This document shows, one piece after another, positions 25,372 to 34,066 of a stretch of DNA of 64,000 nucleotides. A program made the translations under genes and the position numbers. Origin of the DNA: Aurantibacter_A sp965215845 (GTDB lineage: Bacteria > Bacteroidota > Bacteroidia > Flavobacteriales > Flavobacteriaceae). Under the pieces are notes generated by a model, which made no database searches, was not told the origin of the DNA, and was given only the letters and a program-made list of their open reading frames with translations. The stretch spans positions 992,001 to 1,056,000 of the forward strand of contig CBDCEL010000004.1 in NCBI GenBank assembly GCA_965215845.1, written 5' to 3'. Numbering within the stretch: position 1 is the first letter of the stretch; every line of letters begins with the position of its first letter.

Positions 25372-26232
25372 TTATTGTTTGTTAAGAGGTATTCCCTCCA
25401 GTATTTCCTTTATTTTATTTGTGTTGTTCATTTCCCTAAAAATTCCATCATAGTCGTCGTTCTCCAACAACCGTTTGAAGTCGTTCAAATTTTGAATGTA
25501 CTCTTCCAAAGTTTCTACCACATTTTCTTTGTTCTGCTCGAAAATCGGCGTCCACATAGCCGGTGAACTTTTGGCCAACCGTACGGTACTTTCAAAACCA
25601 CTGCCGGCCATGTCAAAAATATCACGTTCGTTTTTCTCCTTTTCGATAACGGTCTTTCCCAACATAAAAGAGCTGATATGTGATAAATGCGACACATAGG
25701 CAATATGCTTATCGTGAGCGACCGGGTTCATGTAACGAATACGCATTCCCAAATCTTGAAAAAGCCCCAACGCCCGTTCCTGTAACTTAAAAGCCGTCTG
25801 TTCGACCTCGCAAATGATGTTTGTCTTGCCCTCATATAGGTTTTCTATTGCTGCGGACGGACCAGAAAATTCGGTTCCCGCTATGGGGTGGCAAGAAAGG
25901 TAATTTCTTCGTTTTGGATGATCCTTCAGCGACTTGCAAATCAAACTTTTGGTAGAACCTCCATCGAATACCACACAGTCGTCCTTCACGGCATCCAATA
26001 TTTTAGGAAGTTCCAGGACCAAGACATCTACCGGAATACTAACAATTACCAAATCGGCCTTGCCCAATTCGTCGTAGCTCGATTTTGCGTCAATAATATT
26101 CAAGCTTAAGGCCTCTTCGAGATGCGAGCTGTTACTGTCAATACCGTAAATCTTGGCCTTGGGGCGCAGACGCTTAATATCCTTGGCAAAAGAACCCCCA
26201 ATCAATCCGATACCAACCACGAATACATTCAT
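25372..26232 (-). CDS. tyrA: prephenate dehydrogenase
   Basis: 286 residues. An N-terminal Rossmann domain (VFVVGIGLIGGSFAKDIK, GxGxxGxS) is followed by the helical prephenate-binding dimer domain. SCHPIAGTEFSGPSAA holds the catalytic His, and HDKHIAYVSHLSHISSFML holds the second substrate-binding block. It oxidises prephenate to 4-hydroxyphenylpyruvate for tyrosine. There is no C-terminal ACT domain, so feedback inhibition by Tyr is not indicated; control may instead come from the attenuator. One base separates it from each neighbour. Confidence 0.93.
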   Translation of the reverse strand: MNVFVVGIGLIGGSFAKDIKRLRPKAKIYGIDSNSSHLEEALSLNIIDAKSSYDELGKADLVIVSIPVDVLVLELPKILDAVKDDCVVFDGGSTKSLICKSLKDHPKRRNYLSCHPIAGTEFSGPSAAIENLYEGKTNIICEVEQTAFKLQERALGLFQDLGMRIRYMNPVAHDKHIAYVSHLSHISSFMLGKTVIEKEKNERDIFDMAGSGFESTVRLAKSSPAMWTPIFEQNKENVVETLEEYIQNLNDFKRLLENDDYDGIFREMNNTNKIKEILEGIPLNKQ

Positions 26233-26233
26233 A

Positions 26234-27379
26234 TCAAAATCTTTCTAGAGCCTCTTGAATTTTTTCTTTGGTCACACAAAGTGAAAAACGAATATATCCC
26301 TCACCATTCTTTCCAAAAATCGTTCCTGGTGCGATAAAAATATTCTTTCTGTACAGCACATCATCAATAAAATCCTCAGATGATTGACTTCCTGAGGGTA
26401 ATTTGGCCCAAACGAACATTCCGGCCGTATTCTTGTCATAGGTGCATCCTAGTTTATCGACCAGGGAAAACATTAAATCTCGCCGAGCTCCATAGACCTC
26501 ATCCAATTTTTTAAACCATTTTTGTCCACTGCGCAAAGCGGTGATCGCCCCTTGTTGAATACCAAAGAACATACCCGAGTCCATATTGCTTTTGACCTTA
26601 AGAACGGCCACAATATGTTCCGCCTTGCCCATCACCATACCAACACGCCATCCTGCCATATTGAATGTTTTGCTCAAAGAATTCAGCTCAAGGGCAACTT
26701 CTTTGGCTCCTTTTATCTGCAAGATACTAGTGGGATGCTCATTAAGGACAAAGCTGTAAGGGTTATCATTGATCAACAAAATTTCATTCTCCGCTGCAAA
26801 AGACACCAATTCACGCATTTTTTCAGGGGTGATTATCGCCCCTGTGGGCATATTCGGATAACTGACCCACATCAGTTTTATTTCGGAAAGGTCTTGAGCG
26901 CCTAGGGCCTTAAAATCCGGTAGCCACTGGTTTTCTTCTTTTAAATCATACGTTACCGGGATGGCACCTACAAGTTTCGTAACCGATGTATAGGTCGGAT
27001 AGCCTGGATCAGGTATCAAAACCTTATCCCCAGGGTTCAAAAAGGCCATACTGATATGCATGATTCCTTCCTTTGACCCCATTAACGGCAAAACCTCGTT
27101 GAGGTCATCTATAGATACACCGAATTTCATCTGATAAAAATCGGCCATCGCCTTCCTTAATTCGGGCAGCCCCTGATAGCTTTGATACTGATGGGCCCCA
27201 GATTCGCCTAAAGCATTCTGCAGGGTCTCCAAAACCTCTGCCGAAGGCTCTAAATCTGGACTGCCGATACCCATATTGATTATTGGGCGACCTTCGGCCA
27301 TTAGGGCGCGTACCTCTCTAAGCTTTCTTGAGAAGTAATATTCTTCAACCGACTTCAAGCGATCAGCCGTGTGAATCAT
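26234..27379 (-). CDS. class I aminotransferase of the aromatic operon
   Basis: 381 residues, fold-type I PLP aminotransferase. The Schiff-base lysine is in LNSLSKTFNMAGWRVGM, with NDNPYSF, YPNMPTGA and the C-terminal GYIRFSLCV carrying the substrate carboxylate-binding Arg. Given its place between pheA and tyrA it probably converts phenylpyruvate and 4-hydroxyphenylpyruvate (or prephenate) to the amino acids, but aspartate/alanine activity cannot be excluded. It overlaps the pheA stop by four bases (ATGA), a sign of translational coupling. Confidence 0.9.
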   Translation of the reverse strand: MIHTADRLKSVEEYYFSRKLREVRALMAEGRPIINMGIGSPDLEPSAEVLETLQNALGESGAHQYQSYQGLPELRKAMADFYQMKFGVSIDDLNEVLPLMGSKEGIMHISMAFLNPGDKVLIPDPGYPTYTSVTKLVGAIPVTYDLKEENQWLPDFKALGAQDLSEIKLMWVSYPNMPTGAIITPEKMRELVSFAAENEILLINDNPYSFVLNEHPTSILQIKGAKEVALELNSLSKTFNMAGWRVGMVMGKAEHIVAVLKVKSNMDSGMFFGIQQGAITALRSGQKWFKKLDEVYGARRDLMFSLVDKLGCTYDKNTAGMFVWAKLPSGSQSSEDFIDDVLYRKNIFIAPGTIFGKNGEGYIRFSLCVTKEKIQEALERF

Positions 27380-28203
27380 AGCATTGCGTTTTTATATTCC
27401 CCAAGAACTTTAAACTCTTCTAACATGATGTTCAACAAAGACTTTGCTTTGTCGAAATATTGATAATCGCCAAAAGTCACGTCCACAAAAAAAGCATATT
27501 TCCAAGGTGTTTCAATTATCGGCAAGGATTGGATTTTTGTCAAATTCAAATTGCAGTCACTCATAACATTCAGTACAGTGGCAAGGCTACCGCGTTTATG
27601 ATCGGTTACGAAGCGAACAGAGGCTTTGTTGATTTCATCTTTCGGAAGCTCTTTATTTTTTGTCTTTACAATGATAAACCGTGTAGCATTATTTTTAATC
27701 GTCTGAATGTTTGATGCTACGATATCCAAATCATATAGCTCTGCTGCGACCTCAGGTGCAATCGCGGCAATACCCTTCAAGCTGTTCTCTTGTATTTGCT
27801 TCGCGGTCTCAGCGGTATCGACGTCTTCTACCATCTTGATATGCCTTTGCTGCTTCAAGTATTCCCTACACTGCAACAACGCCATCGGGTGGGAACGCAC
27901 CTCGCGAATATCATCGACATCTTGACCTTTCAGAACCATTAGATGGTGGTGGATGTTCAAATAGTGCTCTCCGATAATATGAAGTGCGTTATCATCTACT
28001 AAAGCATAATTCGGAATAATCGATCCTGCAATAGAGTTTTCAATGGCCATAATGCCCTTGTCTGCCGAACCATCCAACAGTCGATCCACCAGTGTATGGA
28101 ACGACAAACACTCGACCAAATCGATATCATCACCGTAATATTCCCGAGCCACTTGATGGTGGTTCGAACCCTTGATTCCTTGAATGGCTATTTTCAATTT
28201 CAT
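27376..28203 (-). CDS. pheA: prephenate dehydratase
   Basis: 275 residues: a PDT domain (1-180) and a C-terminal ACT domain (about 195-270). PDT hallmarks include the GIKGSNHHQVAREYYG opening, MAIENSIAGSIIPNYALV and the catalytic-Thr motif NNATRFIIVKTK. The ACT domain reads RGSLATVLNVMSDCNLNLTKIQSLPI; the usual Phe-sensing ESRP is QSLP here. It makes phenylpyruvate from prephenate. It is the first gene of the four-gene aromatic operon, with a Phe/Tyr leader peptide and an intrinsic terminator directly upstream. Confidence 0.94.
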   Translation of the reverse strand: MKLKIAIQGIKGSNHHQVAREYYGDDIDLVECLSFHTLVDRLLDGSADKGIMAIENSIAGSIIPNYALVDDNALHIIGEHYLNIHHHLMVLKGQDVDDIREVRSHPMALLQCREYLKQQRHIKMVEDVDTAETAKQIQENSLKGIAAIAPEVAAELYDLDIVASNIQTIKNNATRFIIVKTKNKELPKDEINKASVRFVTDHKRGSLATVLNVMSDCNLNLTKIQSLPIIETPWKYAFFVDVTFGDYQYFDKAKSLLNIMLEEFKVLGEYKNAML

Positions 28204-28212
28204 CTTTTGACC

Positions 28213-28242
28213 AAAAAAAGAGTCCCGCTTTTAACGGGACTC
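28213..28242 (-). terminator. attenuator terminator of the pheA operon
   Basis: On the minus strand an 8-bp perfect GC-rich stem GAGTCCCG/CGGGACTC (28242-28235 and 28227-28220) with a 7-base loop is followed by seven T, ending nine bases before the pheA ATG. It lies upstream of the gene it would silence. Its 5' arm can pair instead with ACGGGAC at 28280-28274, inside the leader-peptide reading frame. Those are the two mutually exclusive structures of classical attenuation. Confidence 0.9.
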
Positions 28243-28265
28243 CTTTTGCTTATATTTTCAATATA

Positions 28266-28337
28266 CTACAACCGTCCCGTACCTCTTTGAAAAAAGAAGT
28301 AAAAATAGAAACCGTTATAGAAATATTGCTTAATCAT
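28266..28337 (-). CDS. Phe/Tyr-rich leader peptide of the pheA operon
   Basis: ATG at 28337 opens a 23-codon frame ending with TAG at 28266-28268. Residues 5-16 read YFYNGFYFYFFF: six Phe and four Tyr in 12 codons. Such clustering fits a regulatory leader peptide, not a functional protein. The last codons (Thr20-Gly21-Arg22) contain the antiterminator arm ACGGGAC. A ribosome stalled on the aromatic codons would leave that arm free to form the antiterminator. A ribosome that reaches the stop would cover it and let the terminator form. Too short for ordinary gene callers. Confidence 0.88.
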   Translation of the reverse strand: MIKQYFYNGFYFYFFFQRGTGRL

Positions 28338-28479
28338 GACACTTAAACTTGGGCTAATGTAAGAATTAAATTTAACATTTCACTTTTGAGGTAATTTTTT
28401 TTCATCAGTTTACATTTTCCTATTACTTCAAGGCAATGTTTCCACCTATAGGATTTGACGCCTTTCTAATTTAAGAAGG

Positions 28480-29985
28480 TCATAGTCTTTCGTTCAGAAT
28501 AGCAATCATGGTTTTAATACCTTCACGATAATTTCCCAATCTTAAATTCTCGTTCGGACTATGTTGGTTGTTGTCCCTGTTAACGGTCGGTACCGTAACC
28601 GCAGGAATACCCAAGGTTGTAACAAAGGGCGAAATGGGAATGGAACCTCCGCTCATGCGAATCATTATAGGTTCTTGACCAAAGGCATTTTTCAAAGCAC
28701 TTCGCAACCAGAGACCGACCTCTGAGTCAAAATCAGTTCTGAAAGACTGATATGAAATCTCTGAAGTAAGTGTGGCAATCTTGGCATGCGACAACCTTTC
28801 TTCATCCGTTGGAATTCGGTCGAGAACATAATACCCCTGGTCCGCAATGTAATCTCGAACCAATTTCAGTAAGCGGTCGGGGTCGGATTCCAAAACCAAT
28901 CGAACATCGATTTCTGCCCGAGCCCAACCCGGAATTATCGTTCTTACTTTTTCGTCGATCCAGCCCGATTGCATACCGCGGATATTTAACGAGGGGTATT
29001 GAATGGCCTCTTGATAATAGCTGCCCACCTTGTCGGGTTCAGCAATTTTAAGTCGTTTCTTTATTTGGGTTTCATCGTCGGGCACAGCCCTCAAAACCGC
29101 TGCGGTACTCGGGTCAATGGAAATGCCGTCATAAAAACCCGGAATGGTAACTCGCCCGTGACCATCTTTCATGGAAGCCAATAATTTCGACAATCGAAGT
29201 GCCGGATTCGGAGCATAATTGCCGAAGTGTCCGCTATGTTGTGGAACTTCTGGGCCGTAAGTAGTCAATGTCATTGTCGCAATACCACGGGCACCGAAAG
29301 TCAACGTAGGTCTATTGGTAATATGCCTCGGTCCATCGTAAATAATCAACATATCAGCCTCAAGCAATTCAGCATTTTTTTTGACTGCTTTGGGCAATTG
29401 CGGTGAGCCCAACTCCTCCTCAAAGTCCATAATGACCTTGATGTTATAATTGGGCACAATTTTTTTATGTGCAGCTGCATCCAAGGCCGCCAAAAACATT
29501 GCGACCGGGCCTTTGGCGTCACTTGCCGAACGTGCGAACACCCGCCAGTCGTCTTTATAATTCTTGATATTATCCCAAGGAACTATTTCCCATTTTCCTT
29601 CGGAGTCCTTCTTTTTCAAGCTCGGTTTGTACGGACTTTCTTGAAACCATCTTGTACTATCTACGGGTTGTCCATCAATTTGCAAGTAAATAAGAACCGT
29701 CTTTTTAGCTTTTTTATGGGTTCGCTCTGCCAACAGCAAGGGCACCGTTTCGGTTTCAATTCTTGTTGTGTGAAATCCTCGATTGCCGAAAGCCGCTTCA
29801 CACCATTTCACGTTCTTCTCTATATCTTCAGGATAAAAAGCATCGTTGGGTATGCTCAACAATTCGTAAAGCTCATCAAAGGACTCATATGCAGCCGTAT
29901 TCGCAAGTTCATCGAGTTGCTTTGAATTTTGGGCAATCAGCAAGCCGGAAAAAAAGAAAACAGGGAAAAGAACAAAATACTTCAT
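28480..29985 (-). CDS. secreted M20-family metallopeptidase (dipeptidase-like), first zinc His replaced
   Basis: 501 residues with a signal peptide (YFVLFPVFFFSGLLIAQ). The fold is M20 dipeptidase/carnosinase-like with a lid domain in the middle (about 230-400). Metal ligands: the bridging Asp in ARSASDAKGPVAMF, the Glu pair in DFEEELGSP, the Asp in IIYDGPRH and the final His in QHSPNENL are present. The first ligand, His in the usual GHxDVxP, is Gln here (YLQIDGQPV). The protein is otherwise well conserved (MSGGSIPI). It may use one metal or an altered site. Expected to act in the periplasm. Confidence 0.85.
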   Translation of the reverse strand: MKYFVLFPVFFFSGLLIAQNSKQLDELANTAAYESFDELYELLSIPNDAFYPEDIEKNVKWCEAAFGNRGFHTTRIETETVPLLLAERTHKKAKKTVLIYLQIDGQPVDSTRWFQESPYKPSLKKKDSEGKWEIVPWDNIKNYKDDWRVFARSASDAKGPVAMFLAALDAAAHKKIVPNYNIKVIMDFEEELGSPQLPKAVKKNAELLEADMLIIYDGPRHITNRPTLTFGARGIATMTLTTYGPEVPQHSGHFGNYAPNPALRLSKLLASMKDGHGRVTIPGFYDGISIDPSTAAVLRAVPDDETQIKKRLKIAEPDKVGSYYQEAIQYPSLNIRGMQSGWIDEKVRTIIPGWARAEIDVRLVLESDPDRLLKLVRDYIADQGYYVLDRIPTDEERLSHAKIATLTSEISYQSFRTDFDSEVGLWLRSALKNAFGQEPIMIRMSGGSIPISPFVTTLGIPAVTVPTVNRDNNQHSPNENLRLGNYREGIKTMIAILNERL

Positions 29986-30052
29986 AAGAGTGAATTTCGA
30001 GATTCACTAAAATAGTACTTTATCTTCTCTTAAATCAAAAGGCCCGATACGC

Positions 30053-30520
30053 TTAAAATCGAATGGCCAAACCGAGTCCGTTTTCATTACTTGTCGGTAC
30101 CAGTTGAAAAGACATTTCTTTTCCTAAAGAATCATTGTATTCCAAAATGGCCAGCTTTTTGTTTTTCATGGCTGATTTAAAAAATATAGATCCGATAAGG
30201 CCAGTACCGGCTGTGGCAATAATCGGTGCCGTTAAGGGTTCGTTCTTGTCGATGTTGGAAATCAGCCAAATAGCTGATCCGAAATTGGCAGCACCGAAAA
30301 TCAGCCCGCCAACCGCATTCTTTTTGGATTTTTGCCAATAAGCCTGGGCCACTTGACTTTCAGTCATGATTTTATTGACCTCTTTCCAGGTGAGTTTCTC
30401 CTTGTCTTGATAGAATTGCACGCCCCACATTCCAGGAAACGAAGTGATTTCTTGTGCCAATAGCGTAGCGGATGATAAAATAAAAAGGGATGCGAAAAAA
30501 AAGGATTTTAGATACTTCAT
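30053..30520 (-). CDS. exported protein of unknown function
   Basis: 155 residues with a signal peptide (KSFFFASLFILSSATLLAQ). The mature part begins with TSFPGMWGVQFYQDKEKLTWKEV, then a hydrophobic section with two short glycine-rich helices (AVGGLIFGAANFGSAIWLI and APIIATAGTGLIGSIFF), and ends with a strand GLGLAIRF. The two helices may span or associate with a membrane. I do not recognise the family. No operon partner is evident. Confidence 0.65.
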   Translation of the reverse strand: MKYLKSFFFASLFILSSATLLAQEITSFPGMWGVQFYQDKEKLTWKEVNKIMTESQVAQAYWQKSKKNAVGGLIFGAANFGSAIWLISNIDKNEPLTAPIIATAGTGLIGSIFFKSAMKNKKLAILEYNDSLGKEMSFQLVPTSNENGLGLAIRF

Positions 30521-30646
30521 AGCTTTTTTATTTAGAGATATAAGATTCGTCGTGAGGAATCTTAAAAACTTAAAGCACCCAATAGCTTAAAGATACGACA
30601 TATTGTGCATATGCCTATTGTGTACTTTAGTGCATCTACCAAATAA

Positions 30647-32974
30647 CTATTTTATCCTATCCAAATTTTCATCGACATCTTTGTTTTGATACTTGGGGTC
30701 TTTGGTATTGCCAAAAGAATACTTGAGGGAAAATGCAATTTCTTGGGCATCGACGAAATATACCCCATCGGCCAAAACACCATTTATCGCATAGCTTTCC
30801 TCAAAATTCATCGCTCTGGTTATATCATTGAACCGCAAAGAGCAATGTAACTTTTTGAAAAAGGTTTTCGCAATTGCGGCATTGAATACCGCCAGTGCAT
30901 TCCGTTCAAAAATGCCTTCAGAGCGCTTGGTCAAACCCCAGCCACCAAACGACAGTGTTGTTTCCTTACCTATTTTGAATTGATGGTCAGTATACAAATA
31001 CAGATAAGGTCTCACCGGTTTATTGGTTCCCAAAGCATCTTCAATGCGTATTGCCGACAATGAGACCGAGTTTGAAGAAGTCCATACACCCTTGGTGAGC
31101 GGAACATTCAGATTAACGTTAATTCCAGATTCCTTTTCGAAATTCTTCAGGGAAAAAACCGCTCTTTCGGCACCATTCATATAGCCAATTGTATAGTAGA
31201 TAGGATTTTTGCGTTTAAAGAGCTCCACCGAAATCGAGTTTCTTGCAAATTGATAAACAGTGGACAACTCCTCCGTCAAGGTAGAAAGCAGGTTCACATT
31301 ACCTTCCCCCTCTAAAAAAGGATTGAAAAAAACCTGTATGGAGCTTGCATTGGAATAATTAGGGCGATTTATACTTTTCGAATAATTGAAAGTAAAATTT
31401 TTTGTGCTATCGATTTCGAAAGTAGCATTTGCCCTAGGAAATAGATTCGTGCTTTTTCTATTTACCAGGGGAATGTCATCTTCTCCCTCTTCTCCTTTCA
31501 CAACATTATTTTCTATCCGTATCCCTATGTTAAAATTTATCTTCTTATTTAATTCCCCCGATAGTGTAGAATATCCGGCAAAGTTCCTTTCAGAATAATC
31601 ATAGTTCACAGCGGCAACCGAATCCGTTTCCAAAAACTCGATATTCGTCAAAGCATTCGCCTTGGCATCGCTTATATTTGCACCAAATTCCCACTTGAAA
31701 TCATTGGCAAATGTTTTATCAAGATCCAATCGATAAGCAAGTACGTTTATTCGATATCGTTGTCGTCGCCGTTCGGAAAGATCGAATTGCGTTGCATTAT
31801 AATTATTGGCAATTTCAGTATTGAGCCGTTGAACATAAGATGAGTATTGCACCCCTGTGAACACATTGGTGTTGGCGTTCAATTTTTTGGCCAAGTTCAT
31901 GTTGCCACTGATAAAGTCTTTGGTATTTTCATTATCACTTTTGGTGACGATATCATCTTCGCTTGCACCTTGCCTCAAAAAGGTGTCGGTGTCTATTGGA
32001 GCGTTATTGGTCTGCAAACGACGGATCACATTTGCGGAAAAATAATCGGAACCATTAAATTGATAAAATAGCCCCCCGCCTGTGTTCAATTCTACCCTGT
32101 CATTCTTATCTACCAAAATAAGATAGTCGGAAAAGATATCGGCCTCAGGAATATCAAATGCAAACTGATGGCTCTCCCATTGCAATAAATCGTTATAAGC
32201 GAAATTGGCCTTGAATGTCAATCTGCCCTTATTGAAACTTCCGTTAAAGTTACTGTAGTTGTTGAAATTCCTTTTAAAAGACAATGTTTCTGAAATATTC
32301 AGCTTGAAACCTTCAGATTCACTGATTTTTCTAGTTACCAGCAATACCACGCGACCTTCGGCTTCATATTTGGCCGATGGATTGCGAACAATCGCGATGG
32401 ATTCAATACCATCGACCGACAGCGCTTTGAACTCTTGCATTGAAATGCGTTGATTGCCCATATAAATCAATGGAGCACCTTTGCCCATAACCGTCAAGGA
32501 TTCCCTATCAGGACTTAGCTGTAGACCCGGCAATCTTGCCAAAACATCAAGTGGATCCGGAATTGATGAAAATACAGGGTTCTGAATATCGAATTTCAAA
32601 TTTCCGTTTTCATTGGTGACAATGGGTTTGGCCGCGACTAGCTCAACTTCATCCAACTCAGTGATGTCGTCACGTAATTTTAGTTGGAGTTCGATATTTT
32701 TCACTAGCTCTATCATTAGTTCTTGGGATTCAAATCCGAGAGAGGAAATTTTTAACCTATAGTTCCCTTCTGGTATAGATGACAAGGAAAACTTTCCATT
32801 AAGTATTGCAGTGTATTTTATAAGGGAATCTTTCTCCAGGGAAAACAGCAATATATCGCCAATGGAAATCGCTTCATTTTCTAAATTGTCAACCTCACCG
32901 GAAATTTCAAAAGCATTTTGGCAAAAAAGGAACAAGGGAAAAAGAAATATAAGAGTGACGACTAATTTCTGCAT
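30647..32974 (-). CDS. outer-membrane beta-barrel receptor (TonB-receptor-like)
   Basis: About 775 residues from ATG 32974, where the signal peptide QKLVVTLIFLFPLFLFCQ begins. The order is: a carboxypeptidase-regulatory-like domain (about 20-100; FEISGEVDNLENEAISIGDI), a plug-like domain (about 115-215; PIVTNENGNLKFDIQNPVFSS, MGKGAPLIYMGNQRI, IAIVRNPSAKYEAEG) and a large barrel rich in aromatic strands. The protein continues past the last strand (FSLKYSFGN) with a short charged tail, not a terminal aromatic. This is the SusC-unlinked receptor type common in Bacteroidota; no SusD gene is nearby. The next gene upstream encodes a membrane-anchored LuxR regulator, a plausible controller. Confidence 0.83.
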   Translation of the reverse strand: MQKLVVTLIFLFPLFLFCQNAFEISGEVDNLENEAISIGDILLFSLEKDSLIKYTAILNGKFSLSSIPEGNYRLKISSLGFESQELMIELVKNIELQLKLRDDITELDEVELVAAKPIVTNENGNLKFDIQNPVFSSIPDPLDVLARLPGLQLSPDRESLTVMGKGAPLIYMGNQRISMQEFKALSVDGIESIAIVRNPSAKYEAEGRVVLLVTRKISESEGFKLNISETLSFKRNFNNYSNFNGSFNKGRLTFKANFAYNDLLQWESHQFAFDIPEADIFSDYLILVDKNDRVELNTGGGLFYQFNGSDYFSANVIRRLQTNNAPIDTDTFLRQGASEDDIVTKSDNENTKDFISGNMNLAKKLNANTNVFTGVQYSSYVQRLNTEIANNYNATQFDLSERRRQRYRINVLAYRLDLDKTFANDFKWEFGANISDAKANALTNIEFLETDSVAAVNYDYSERNFAGYSTLSGELNKKINFNIGIRIENNVVKGEEGEDDIPLVNRKSTNLFPRANATFEIDSTKNFTFNYSKSINRPNYSNASSIQVFFNPFLEGEGNVNLLSTLTEELSTVYQFARNSISVELFKRKNPIYYTIGYMNGAERAVFSLKNFEKESGINVNLNVPLTKGVWTSSNSVSLSAIRIEDALGTNKPVRPYLYLYTDHQFKIGKETTLSFGGWGLTKRSEGIFERNALAVFNAAIAKTFFKKLHCSLRFNDITRAMNFEESYAINGVLADGVYFVDAQEIAFSLKYSFGNTKDPKYQNKDVDENLDRIK

Positions 32975-33054
32975 CGGATATTTTCGATGCAAGTAAGTAG
33001 TTGCTGAATACGAAAAGGAAAAAAATAGGTCTGATTTTGGTACTAGTACCCGAA

Positions 33055-34020
33055 TTAATTTTGTGTTCTACGAAGTAGCTCTTTACGATTGGAAACCCTC
33101 AACTTACTATAAATGTTTGTGATATGGGTTTTCACGGTACTTATGCTGATAAAAAGTTCATTTGCTATCTCTTTGTTCGTCTTGCCCTGCAAAATTAAAT
33201 CTTGTACATTTTGTTCCTGCCTGCTCAAGTTACCGGTATTAGGCTTCCTTTTTCTCCTGAAAATAAAAATGCCCAAAAATCCCAAGGTCAAAACACCCAA
33301 AACAATATTAATCGCTTTGCTCACCGCATATTTTTTTTCGATGACTTTTACCCTCAAATAGGCCAGGCGTTTTTCAAGAAATGCATAATTCTCTCGAGGT
33401 ATTTCACTTTCTTTGAGTTCATCTAAAAGCGCCATATAGAAATCAGGGTTCTTGCCGATATCTTGATCTAACAATTGCTTTTCTTGAAGCTGTTTGATAC
33501 CTATCAGTTTAACCATTAAAATGCGAAGGGAGTCTTTTGCATAGCTCTTAAGTCGTTCTGAGCTTTCTTCTTGCGCCAAATGTGATTGTGACAGTTCGGT
33601 TTCGAAGGCCTTGAATTTCTTCCATTCAATATCTGCTTGGTTTGAGTTGACGTAATCGACAAAAGGTTGGCCCTTCTTTGAAAAATCGATTACATCTGAA
33701 TCGGACAAAATAAAAGTTGCACCTTCAGCAATTGTATCCTTTAGGGCCTTTTCAAATCGCTTTACATAAATATGATATACCGCGTCTTTATCGGCAATGT
33801 GTTTTTTATCAAAAGAAAATGTCCCGTCCTCTTTTATCTCTGACCATGCAACTGACTTCGCAAATTTCAAGTTTTCGATATGCTCGACATTTAATTTCGT
33901 CAAATAAACTTTAGGCTCCAAGACCGTCTTTTCAAAATCGACTCTGCCCGATATAGCGGTTTGTGCGGTCAAACCTGAAGAGCATGTCAATAAAATTGCA
34001 ATTAAATAACTTCTTACCAT
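33055..34020 (-). CDS. membrane-anchored LuxR-family transcriptional regulator
   Basis: 321 residues: a signal-peptide-like N-terminus (SYLIAILLTCSSGLTAQ), a region of about 200 residues that would be periplasmic (strands then helices, with a carboxypeptidase-regulatory-like start ISGRVDFEKTVLEPKVYL), one membrane helix (INIVLGVLTLGFLGIFIF, about 240-257) and a cytoplasmic LuxR helix-turn-helix (LSRQEQNVQDLILQGKTNKE, FISISTVKTHITNIYSKL). It would bind DNA while tethered to the membrane, sensing through the periplasmic domain. It lies just upstream of the receptor gene on the same strand. Confidence 0.83.
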   Translation of the reverse strand: MVRSYLIAILLTCSSGLTAQTAISGRVDFEKTVLEPKVYLTKLNVEHIENLKFAKSVAWSEIKEDGTFSFDKKHIADKDAVYHIYVKRFEKALKDTIAEGATFILSDSDVIDFSKKGQPFVDYVNSNQADIEWKKFKAFETELSQSHLAQEESSERLKSYAKDSLRILMVKLIGIKQLQEKQLLDQDIGKNPDFYMALLDELKESEIPRENYAFLEKRLAYLRVKVIEKKYAVSKAINIVLGVLTLGFLGIFIFRRKRKPNTGNLSRQEQNVQDLILQGKTNKEIANELFISISTVKTHITNIYSKLRVSNRKELLRRTQN

Positions 34021-34066
34021 TTTTAAGATGATTTAAGTTCGACGGTAGTATTTGACAAATCTTGGA

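Noticed and set aside
28140..28175. GGTTCGAACCC resembles a tRNA T-loop
   Set aside because: It lies inside the conserved pheA coding sequence and no acceptor or anticodon stems surround it.
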